A DNA stretch of 5,866 nt from assembly GCA_050010115.1 (NCBI GenBank), contig JBEKLQ010000154.1, positions 1-5,866 on the forward strand, in the 5' to 3' direction. This document shows positions 1-4,248 of the stretch, piece by piece. Each line of letters starts with the position of its first letter. Position 1 is the first letter of the stretch. Source of the DNA: JAKACA01 sp050010115 (GTDB lineage: Bacteria; Actinomycetota; Acidimicrobiia; Acidimicrobiales; Bog-793). The notes below the pieces were generated by a model. That model saw only the letters and a program-made list of their open reading frames with translations, was not told the DNA's origin and did no database searches. The translations under genes were made by a program, and so were the position numbers.

Positions 1-2
1 TC

Positions 3-1089
3 TTCTTCACGGCGGTCCCCTTCCTGTCGGTGGTTCTTGCGGAACACCCGACACCTACCAGATGGCAGGCATCAGGCGGGGGACCGCCACCTCAAAAGAT
101 CCACGCCGGCCGGGACAACCTCGGAGACGAACCCGCGAGCAGTGCCAAGGCACCCGGGCACTCCGGGGGCGAAGGAACACTCCGGCGGCTCGGCTGGCCC
201 TTCGCCTGCGGTTGGCTCGCTCTGATCGCTTGTGTGGAGTTCGGGTTGAGCTGGTTCCTGCCCGAGGTCGGCCAGTCGCTAACTGGCCCTGCCTTTGTCG
301 TCGCTGTCGCTGGACTTGGCCTCGGGCTGCTCGGCTACTTCGGGGCGCGGGTCCTGAACAACGACGGGAAGGTGATCGTCCCGGCCTCTGTCCGTCGTGC
401 TCTCGGCGCAGGCACTTTCGCTCTCCCGGTGTTGGGCTTCTGGTCAAACTTCTCTGCGACGTCGCAGTTCTTTCTGCCCGCGACAGGGACTGTGACCGTA
501 GTCGCCGCAGTCGTCTTTGCAATTGGCTGGATCAGGCGCAGACGGAATGCGACCGACGCTCTTTTCCCCTTCGCAGCCTGGATGTTGGGCGTCTGCAGCG
601 TGATGGCTCTCGCCTGCTATCTCTATCTCTTGTCCGTGCCGATGGTGTCGCTCGCTGGCAACGGGCTGTTCGATTCCGTGCCGGTCGTGTCGTTGAAGTT
701 TGTTTCCACTTACGAGCCTCGCCTCGAACAGCTAGTTCCACTCGCGGACAAAGCAGCCAGGGAGGCTCCGGAAGGCTGCATCTCGGGTCGTGATTTTCCG
801 GGCCCTGCCGGTCTTCGGTACGGTGTCCCAGGTCTGCGTCTACGGCAAAGACATCGAGTTCGATGCGCCGAGCAACTCCTACGCCTACGCGTACTTGCCC
901 AACGGTGACGCTGAATTCAGCGATTCCTGTGTGCTCCATCTGGATGGTCCATGGTGGGAGGCATCCCAGGGCGTGGTGGGTGACGAGTGGTCGTGCCCGG
1001 GCGGCTTCTCGTACATCGGTCCCTCGCGACGCCTCCTCGTCAGTCAGCAACGGTCAGGTGCAACGGCTCGCCATCGTGCGGAGCCATGA
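3..1089 (+). CDS. Multi-pass membrane protein of unknown family, frame-disrupted, possibly 5' partial
   Basis: I do not recognise the family. The frame is open from base 3, so the gene may begin left of the window; GTG at 30 is the first start codon seen but has no ribosome binding site. Counting from that GTG, residues 1-54 are polar and Gly/Pro-rich. Hydrophobic segments follow at about 56-77, 88-107, 126-142 (weak), 152-168 and 180-209, with a basic patch IRRRR at 168-172. The product is therefore probably a membrane protein with four or five helices and a C-terminal domain of about 120 residues outside the membrane, containing several Cys. At GGG 785-787 the frame changes: dropping one G joins ...EGCIS to VVIFRALPVFG..., which continues to TGA at 1087-1089. 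Without correction the first frame stops at 908 after an arginine-rich nonsense tail. The stop codon lies inside dispersed repeat copy 1, so the natural C-terminus may be lost. Confidence 0.6.
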
Positions 1090-1131
1090 GGACCGGCAAG
1101 ACCACGATTCGCCAATGGGGTCGGAGCGGGT
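1078..1131 (+). repeat. Dispersed repeat, copy 1
   Basis: This copy shares GCGGAGC-ATGAGGACCGGCAA with copies 4 and 5 and the following CGATTCG-CAATG stretch with copies 2 and 3. It overlaps the end of the membrane-protein frame, and its conserved TGA (1087-1089) is that frame's stop. The direct repeat GCAACGG occurs just upstream at 1047-1053 and 1060-1066. The tail after about 1115 diverges from the other copies. Confidence 0.65.
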
Positions 1132-1150
1132 GGTCCGGAAGTCAGGGTCT

Positions 1151-1501
1151 CTAATGAGACAGGTCTACCCAGCGGACATACACGGACGCAGGCATCGGAA
1201 GCGGATGCTGCCCAACGGAGTAGACCTCGAAGTCGTCAAGAAGGCCATCTCGGACGAAGAGGAGAAGACCGCCCAGCTCCTCGCCGTAGCGTGCAACGAT
1301 CGTTCCCTGCACCGGTGCGAGCTGAGCTGGTGACGACCGAGGCGGCCGCAGCTGGTTCTCGCCAACGAAGCCAAGAGAACCGCACCCGCAGTCGCAGCTG
1401 GACACGACCCGCACGTTGGCCGCCTGGCGCCGAAGGTCGTCGGCACCATCGAAGTCCTGGGACAGCAGAGCACGGAGCAAGCTGGTCTCAGTGTCCGTCA
1501 T
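1151..1501 (-). CDS. Small actinobacterial hypothetical protein with CDCGC motif
   Basis: The 116-residue product starts MTDTETSLLRALLS and has an LLRALL-DF-GA-LR N-terminal helix, a cysteine cluster CDCGCGSLGF near residues 39-48, and a C-terminal LLLFVRDGLLDDFEVYS strand region. This layout resembles a family of soluble actinobacterial hypothetical proteins that I know only as uncharacterised; no reaction is assigned. The Cys cluster could bind metal, but that is inference. I chose ATG at 1501 because the conserved-looking region begins there; no clear ribosome binding site precedes it. A GTG at 1558 would add 19 residues and has GGAA about ten bases upstream, so it is a real alternative. 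A longer reading from 1654 runs through dispersed repeat copy 2 and is unlikely. The gene stands alone on this strand, between repeat copies 1 and 2. The frame is intact, and it ends at TAG 1151-1153. Confidence 0.65.
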   Translation of the reverse strand: MTDTETSLLRALLSQDFDGADDLRRQAANVRVVSSCDCGCGSLGFVGENQLRPPRSSPAQLAPVQGTIVARYGEELGGLLLFVRDGLLDDFEVYSVGQHPLPMPASVYVRWVDLSH

Positions 1502-1601
1502 GGTCAGACTGTCGCTTATTGCCGCACGTTCTTCTGGAGGGTCTGCCGGGTCGCTCACGCGGAAATTGTTCCATTCGCAGCCCGCCGTCTTCGACCGCAG
1601 C

Positions 1602-1615
1602 CGGGATCGATCCCG
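1602..1615. repeat. Perfect 14-bp palindrome
   Basis: CGGGATCGATCCCG is a perfect palindrome ending two bases before dispersed repeat copy 2. It lies upstream of the 1501 start of the minus-strand gene, so it could be an operator for that gene or part of the repeat element. Confidence 0.55.
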
Positions 1616-1616
1616 T

Positions 1617-1678
1617 CCGGACGGTTGAGGACCGGCAAGACGGCTCTTCGTCAATATGACGGGAGGCGCTCGTTCAGC
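1617..1678 (+). repeat. Dispersed repeat, copy 2
   Basis: The core TTGAGGACCGGCAAGACGGC, followed by TCTTCGTCAAT and GGGAGGCGC, matches copies 3 and 4. Like copy 4 it continues into CGTTCAGCT, so the repeat extends to about 62 bp here. It lies between a minus-strand gene and a plus-strand gene, that is, in a divergent upstream region. Confidence 0.7.
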
Positions 1679-1687
1679 TGCTGAACG
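1671..1687. repeat. 17-nt inverted repeat (8-bp arms, 1-nt centre)
   Basis: CGTTCAGC and GCTGAACG are perfect inverted arms around a single T. The left arm is the end of dispersed repeat copy 2. The site lies about 100 bp before the DUF4242 gene and could be a regulator binding site or a recombination core; there is no U-tract on the plus strand to suggest a terminator. Confidence 0.5.
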
Positions 1688-1750
1688 CCCCGAGCCGTCG
1701 ACGACGCCGTCCTCGGCCGTGAGCTGACTAGCTGCAGCGCTCTCGCCCGG

Positions 1751-1769
1751 CGCGCTAACGTCGCGCTAA
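1751..1769 (+). promoter_or_regulatory. Candidate promoter -10 and direct-repeat operator before the DUF4242 gene
   Basis: CGCGCTAA occurs at 1751-1758 and again at 1762-1769, a period of 11 bp, about one helical turn. TAACGT at 1756-1761 fits an actinobacterial -10 (TANNNT) and lies across the first unit, so a protein bound to the repeats would cover the promoter. No convincing -35 is visible at the right distance. The ribosome binding site is AGGGGGA at 1776-1782. Confidence 0.35.
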
Positions 1770-1789
1770 ACAACCAGGGGGATTTGCCG

Positions 1790-2035
1790 ATGCCCAAATT
1801 TATGGACTTCCATGACGACCTGAAGCTGCCGAGCGAGGCGATCCAACAGATCACGCAGGACACCAAGGATGCCAAGTCCGACGAGTTCGGCGTCCGGCAG
1901 ATCGAGTTATTCCATAATTCCGAAGGCAAGGTGTACTGCTTGCTCGAGGCGCCGGATGCCGAAGCCGTCCGCAGTCACCACGCCGCTCTGGGCGTCCCTT
2001 GCGGGGACGTGCACGAGGTCTCGGGGCTTCTCTAG
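1790..2035 (+). CDS. DUF4242 family protein (SCO4226-like, nickel-binding type)
   Basis: The product is 81 residues long, the usual size of this one-domain family. It opens with MPKFMDFHDD, as family members open with M-KFMDVH, and carries the signature VYCLLEAPDAEAVRSHHAA (about residues 49-67), then G-P-GDVHEV near the C-terminus. The founding member, Streptomyces coelicolor SCO4226, is a small cytoplasmic ferredoxin-fold dimer that binds nickel. His8 and the His pair at the end of the signature are candidate ligands here; metal binding by this protein is inferred, not shown. ATG at 1790 is preferred over the in-frame TTG at 1784 because AGGGGGA at 1776-1782 is correctly spaced for it and the family starts at MPKF. 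The frame is intact, unlike most neighbours, and the gene is monocistronic, with a non-coding stretch on each side. Confidence 0.85.
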   Translation: MPKFMDFHDDLKLPSEAIQQITQDTKDAKSDEFGVRQIELFHNSEGKVYCLLEAPDAEAVRSHHAALGVPCGDVHEVSGLL

Positions 2036-2040
2036 ACACT

Positions 2041-2059
2041 GGCGGACCGGACCTCCGCC
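2041..2059 (+). terminator. Hairpin after the DUF4242 gene, possible terminator
   Basis: GGCGGA (2041-2046) and TCCGCC (2054-2059) form a 6-bp GC-rich stem with a 7-base loop, beginning five bases after the TAG stop. There is no T-run, so it would be a U-tract-less terminator at best. Confidence 0.35.
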
Positions 2060-2211
2060 GGTGACATGGGAATCGGTGGCCAGTTACCCGACTACCGCCA
2101 GCAAGCCTGGGGGCTGGGGTGTCCCCAGCGGAGCCACGACCGGACTCTGCTCCGCGTCTCTCGGGAACCTGGGAGAGGGCGAGTGGTCAGCTCCGGTAGT
2201 CCCCCCTCGGT

Positions 2212-2267
2212 GCGGCGCGGTGAGAGCTGGCAATACGGCTATTCGTCAATGAGGCCGGAGGCACCGC
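2212..2267 (+). repeat. Dispersed repeat, copy 3
   Basis: It runs from GCGG (2212) to CACCGC (2267) and matches copy 4 almost throughout: GGCAA-ACGGCTAT, then TCAATGAGGCCGGAGGCACC. Upstream CAGCTC (2188-2193) can pair with GAGCTG (2224-2229) inside the repeat. It lies between two genes that converge on it. Confidence 0.75.
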
Positions 2268-2344
2268 TCTCTTAGAGGCGGAGCACTCACTACCGGGCGA
2301 TCAGGGATACGTGATCGACTACTGCGCGCTACGCCCAGACTCGC

Positions 2345-2834
2345 CTACCCGCCGGCCATCACGGCTTCCAACCACGACTTCTGTTCAGCGGTGTCCGGGA
2401 CTTCGAGTCCGCGTGCGCGGGCGACGGTTGCCCACGCCGTCGCGTGCGGTACGCCTTCCGCCATGAGAAGGCCCGCCGCTACGACCGACGATCTGCCGAT
2501 TCCCATGCGGCAGTGAACGACGACGTGCTTGCCGGCGCGCAAGGCTGCCTCCAGCGCGTTCAGCAGAGTTCTGAAGTCACACACGGCTGGCGTACCGCGA
2601 TCTGGCGTCGGGAGATTGAGGAACTCCATCCCGGCTGCCGTCACCGCATCGGCCTCGGACGCCCAGCTCGAGCTCGTGTGCCTCAGATGGCGTCAGCAAC
2701 GACACGATGACTTGTGATCCGACGGCCCGGAGTGCCTCCATTTCATCGCGAAGCCATTCACCGCCGCGTGGCCGGGCCATCGTGCTCAGTCGACCAGGTC
2801 CGGTCCGCTCGATCGAAAATATGACTGCTTTCAC
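2345..2834 (-). CDS. Dual-specificity/tyrosine protein phosphatase-like protein, frame-disrupted
   Basis: Joined across one frame change, the product is about 162 residues, typical for the short cytoplasmic actinobacterial phosphatases of the cysteine-based PTP superfamily. The N-terminal part (GTG at 2834) reads GPGRLSTMARPRGGEWL, then VIVSLLTPSEAHELELG; the second frame continues SEADAVTAAGMEFLNLPTPDRG. The P-loop HCRMGIGRSS supplies the nucleophile Cys108 and the phosphate-binding Arg114 (HCX5R), and Asp78 of TPDRG is the likely general acid. The protein would remove phosphate from Tyr or Ser/Thr residues; its substrate is unknown. The break lies at about 2655-2663, where removing one base of the GGGCG run (minus strand) restores the alignment. 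Read literally, the N-terminal half stops at 2577 without catalytic residues, and the catalytic half would need a start such as GTG at 2644. All key residues survive, so this is a recent mutation or a sequence error. Confidence 0.85.
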
Positions 2835-2900
2835 GAGACCAGCATTTCAGGGATGGAACGGCACTCGCTTGGATGATCGCCGAGCCGGAGCGGCGCCAAG

Positions 2901-2910
2901 TCGCTAGCGA
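2901..2910. repeat. Perfect 10-bp palindrome
   Basis: TCGCTAGCGA lies one base before dispersed repeat copy 4. A palindrome also directly precedes copy 2, which suggests it belongs to the element, although 10 bp alone is weak evidence. Confidence 0.4.
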
Positions 2911-2911
2911 T

Positions 2912-2975
2912 GCGGAGCGATGAGTATCGGCAACACGGCTATCACTCATGAGACCGGAGGCACCGCACGTTCAGC
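2912..2975 (+). repeat. Dispersed repeat, copy 4
   Basis: This is the most complete copy: GCGGAGCGATGAGTATCGGC, AACACGGCTAT, CATGAGACCGGAGGCACCGC, then ACGTTCAGC as in copy 2. It is itself an imperfect palindrome: ATGAGT pairs with ACTCAT, and the outer GCGG pairs with CCGC. It lies between the start of the phosphatase gene (facing left) and the end of the repeat-protein remnant (also facing left). Confidence 0.75.
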
Positions 2976-3068
2976 TTCGGAGTCCGACCCGGCGCTCGAG
3001 GACAGTGGTTCTGATCTGATAGTGGGTCGAGATGCGCCGACCACGTGCGAGTGCCCCGCCGACCTTGG

Positions 3069-3352
3069 CTATGAGTAGCGCTCGACCAGCGTCAAGTTGG
3101 TGAAGGTGCTGTTGACGTAGGTCCCGACGGCGGTGCACGCTGTGGCCGAGATGCACGACACTGCGGACAGGCCGCTGTTCTCCGCCCCGGTCGGGTTGGG
3201 GGTGGGCTCGACCGCCCACTTCGTCCCGTTCCAGGCCTCCGCCAATGTCACGTCGATGTCGGCGCTGTTGTAGGAGTCCCCGACGGCGGTGCAGGCCGTG
3301 GCCGAGGTGCACGACACCCCGGACAGGCCGCTGTTCTCCGCCCGGTCGGGCC
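3069..3352 (-). pseudogene. C-terminal fragment of a tandem-repeat 'VSC-SATACTAVG' protein
   Basis: About 94 residues remain, ending ...TLVERYS at TAG 3069-3071. They hold two copies of a repeat: SGLSGVSCTSATACTAVG, then NSADIDVTLAEAWNGTKW and PTPNPTGAE, then SGLSAVSCISATACTAVG. Repeats of this type, about 50 residues each, occur in long actinobacterial extracellular or cell-wall proteins that may be beta-propeller-like; the function is unknown. A complete member would have a signal peptide and many units, all missing here. At the upstream end the GGGG found in the inner unit is GGG at 3341-3343 (CCC on the plus strand), which shifts the frame. The reading then runs into unrelated DNA, the YceH-like remnant. 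It is a truncated gene end, not a working gene. Confidence 0.7.
3121..3350. repeat. Tandem coding repeat, 156-bp period
   Basis: CGACGGCGGTGCA at 3125 recurs at 3281, and the following 70 bases, through CGGACAGGCCGCTGTTCTCC, are nearly identical. A period of 156 bp equals 52 codons, the repeat unit of the protein fragment above. This explains the DNA repeat fully. Confidence 0.75.
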
Positions 3353-3367
3353 TATTCAAGGCGTTTC

Positions 3368-3572
3368 CTAACTGGCTTTCGATTCGAGGCGTGCGAGCGC
3401 GCCGGGTGTAAGCAGCTGCGACCACCGCTCCGCTTTTGGGCCGGGATGGCGGGGCAACCGCAGCACGAGCCGCTCGGCGCCGTCGCTCACTGCGCTCCAG
3501 CTCGGCGTGGATGGCGACGATCCCGTCGAAGGTCGCCATCCGCTCGGTCCGGGCCCGCAGGCCGCGGCTCTC
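3368..3572 (-). pseudogene. Remnant of a YceH/DUF480 family gene (C-terminal end)
   Basis: About 66 codons remain. The first frame reads LRARTERMATFDGIVAIHAELE, matching the ELRTRTERL-F-----VE--LE region of DUF480 proteins. After a frame change near 3485-3495 the next frame reads GAERLVLRLPRHPGPKAERW and SQLLTPGALARLESKAS, then TAG at 3368-3370. This matches the family's closing LPR-PGQKE-R--HLL block. The N-terminal two thirds (winged-helix region) are missing: an in-frame TGA lies at 3573-3575, and the unrelated zinc-ribbon gene begins 40 bases further on. E. coli YceH has no settled function. Recognition rests on two motifs in two frames, so a dedicated profile search would be the test. 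Confidence 0.65.
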
Positions 3573-3599
3573 TCACAAGTCCGTGAGGATCTCTCGCCG

Positions 3600-3612
3600 T
3601 AGACTGATCACT
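3600..3612 (+). promoter_or_regulatory. Candidate leaderless promoter (-10 TAGACT)
   Basis: TAGACT at 3600-3605 is seven bases from ATG 3613, which places the transcription start at or next to the A of the start codon. This is the usual actinobacterial leaderless arrangement and would explain the missing ribosome binding site. No clear -35 is visible. Confidence 0.45.
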
Positions 3613-3780
3613 ATGGCAGATACCGACGAGATGCCCCTGTGGATGTGCAAGGGGTGTCAGCAGATGGTGCCCAGCGTGTCCCGAAGCGGTCTGTGTCCGG
3701 AGTGCGCTGAGAAGGCCATGATCGAGAACATCGAAGCCCAGTCGCAGCGGCACCGGGAGAACCCCACAGCGGAGCCCTGA
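3613..3780 (+). CDS. Small zinc-ribbon protein
   Basis: The product has 55 residues: an acidic start MADTDEMPLW, then CKGC (Cys12, Cys15) and CPEC (Cys28, Cys31) separated by twelve residues, then a charged helical tail. The CX2C-X12-CX2C pattern is a classic zinc ribbon, so it probably binds one zinc ion and may contact nucleic acid or a protein partner; no named family is recognised. ATG 3613 is chosen because translation upstream is featureless and TAGACT at 3600-3605 fits leaderless transcription; a GTG at 3583 is the alternative. It ends at TGA 3778-3780. It lies divergently against the broken end of the YceH remnant, suggesting that an insertion or rearrangement placed it there. Confidence 0.6.
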   Translation: MADTDEMPLWMCKGCQQMVPSVSRSGLCPECAEKAMIENIEAQSQRHRENPTAEP

Positions 3781-3791
3781 CCCTCGCTGAC

Positions 3792-4016
3792 ATGGACGAT
3801 CTGGACAACAACAACGTTGAGCCGGAGGACGAAGGCGCAGACGAGGCTCGGTATACGGTGGCACTTCGGCGGGCTGCGCCCGGCGGACGAGCATCGACGG
3901 CGGTAGATGGCCACGCCGGCCGCACGGACGGCACGGCGAGCGAGGAGAACAAGCGGGCGAGGGGAAAGGGCGGTCCAGTCGGCGAGCGAGTATCGGCGAA
4001 CCGAGGTACGAGCTGA
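3792..4016 (+). CDS. Possible small hypothetical protein, weakly supported
   Basis: The 74-residue frame begins MDDLDNNNVEPEDEGADEAR and becomes basic and Gly/Ala-rich, without any recognised motif. It starts 11 bases after the zinc-ribbon stop codon, so translational coupling is conceivable, but there is no ribosome binding site. Its amino-acid make-up in the second half looks like translated non-coding high-GC DNA. If it is not a gene, the stretch 3781-4040 holds nothing else I can identify on either strand. Confidence 0.25.
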   Translation: MDDLDNNNVEPEDEGADEARYTVALRRAAPGGRASTAVDGHAGRTDGTASEENKRARGKGGPVGERVSANRGTS

Positions 4017-4040
4017 GGCACTGCCGAGCCACGGACTCGC

Positions 4041-4077
4041 GCAACGGAACCCCAGCAGAGGCGCGCGGGGTGGTTGC
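4041..4077. repeat. Hairpin just before dispersed repeat copy 5
   Basis: GCAAC (4041-4045) pairs with GTTGC (4073-4077), and CCCC (4050-4053) pairs with GGGG (4067-4070). Together they give nine base pairs with a small asymmetric internal loop and a 13-base apex. It ends seven bases before copy 5 and could be a terminator for the upstream genes or part of the element. Confidence 0.45.
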
Positions 4078-4083
4078 CCTGGT

Positions 4084-4132
4084 CCGGAGCGATGAGGACC
4101 GGCAACACCACAATGCGTGAAGGCGCAGAGTC
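4084..4132 (+). repeat. Dispersed repeat, copy 5
   Basis: CCGGAGCGATGAGGACCGGC, then AACACCACAAT, is closest to copy 1, which shares ATGAGGACCGGCAA-ACCAC. The tail after about 4115 is divergent. It lies upstream of sppA and marks the right end of the accessory interval. Confidence 0.65.
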
Positions 4133-4195
4133 CGTTACCAGCTATCGCGGTGGACCACTTCCTCGAATGGCCGTCGGTTAGGTCTGGCTATTGGC

Positions 4196-4223
4196 TTGGC
4201 CGCGGCCGATGGGCGAGTACCTT
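4196..4223 (+). promoter_or_regulatory. Candidate sppA promoter
   Basis: TTGGCC (4196-4201) and TACCTT (4218-4223) are separated by 16 bases and fit a loose -35/-10 pair. AGTACC is directly repeated around the -10 (4216-4221 and 4225-4230). The match is weak. Confidence 0.3.
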
Positions 4224-4233
4224 CAGTACCCTT

Positions 4234-4240
4234 GGAGGAG
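4234..4240 (+). promoter_or_regulatory. Ribosome binding site deciding the sppA start
   Basis: GGAGGAG lies eight bases before ATG 4249. It selects this start over the longer in-frame reading that begins at 4117 inside repeat copy 5. Confidence 0.8.
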
Positions 4241-4248
4241 GCGCAGCA

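Larger units (their letters stand above)
2036..2344. other. Non-coding interval rich in hairpins
   Basis: No credible gene was found in either strand of this 309-base stretch. It holds the 2041 hairpin, a 7-bp perfect stem GCTGGGG/CCCCAGC with loop TGT (2113-2129), a weaker CTCTC/GAGAG pair (about 2157-2176), dispersed repeat copy 3 (2212-2267), a CCGC/GCGG-closed hairpin directly after it (2264-2281), and CGATCA/TGATCG with an 8-base loop (2298-2317). The interval lies between the ends of two converging genes, so some stems may terminate transcription in both directions. A structured RNA is possible but not shown. Confidence 0.45.

Noticed and set aside
532..1050. 172-codon minus-strand open frame opposite the membrane protein
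   Set aside because: Composition is typical of a shadow frame, while the plus-strand reading has coherent transmembrane segments.
2971..3068. C-terminal reading on the minus strand past the repeat-protein stop (ARGRRISTHYQIRTTVLERR)
   Set aside because: It belongs to a frame that is a shadow further upstream, and I could not match it to any integrase or transposase end.
3121..3350. CRISPR or satellite repeat
   Set aside because: Only two units of 156 bp, which is exactly 52 codons of the tandem-repeat protein. It is coding repetition.
3487..4113. 208-codon minus-strand open frame across the zinc-ribbon gene
   Set aside because: Low-complexity Arg/Pro/Ser composition, no motif, and it overlaps a better supported gene and the YceH remnant.
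1078..4132. Canonical integron cassette array with attC sites
   Set aside because: No integrase gene is in the window, and the repeats lack the paired RYYYAAC / GTTRRRY core sites. Genes face both ways, unlike typical cassette arrays. Only the cassette-like layout is kept as an observation.
4117..4248. Upstream extension of SppA to 4117
   Set aside because: It would begin inside dispersed repeat copy 5 and add 44 residues without homology, while ATG 4249 has a strong ribosome binding site and a normal SppA N-terminus.
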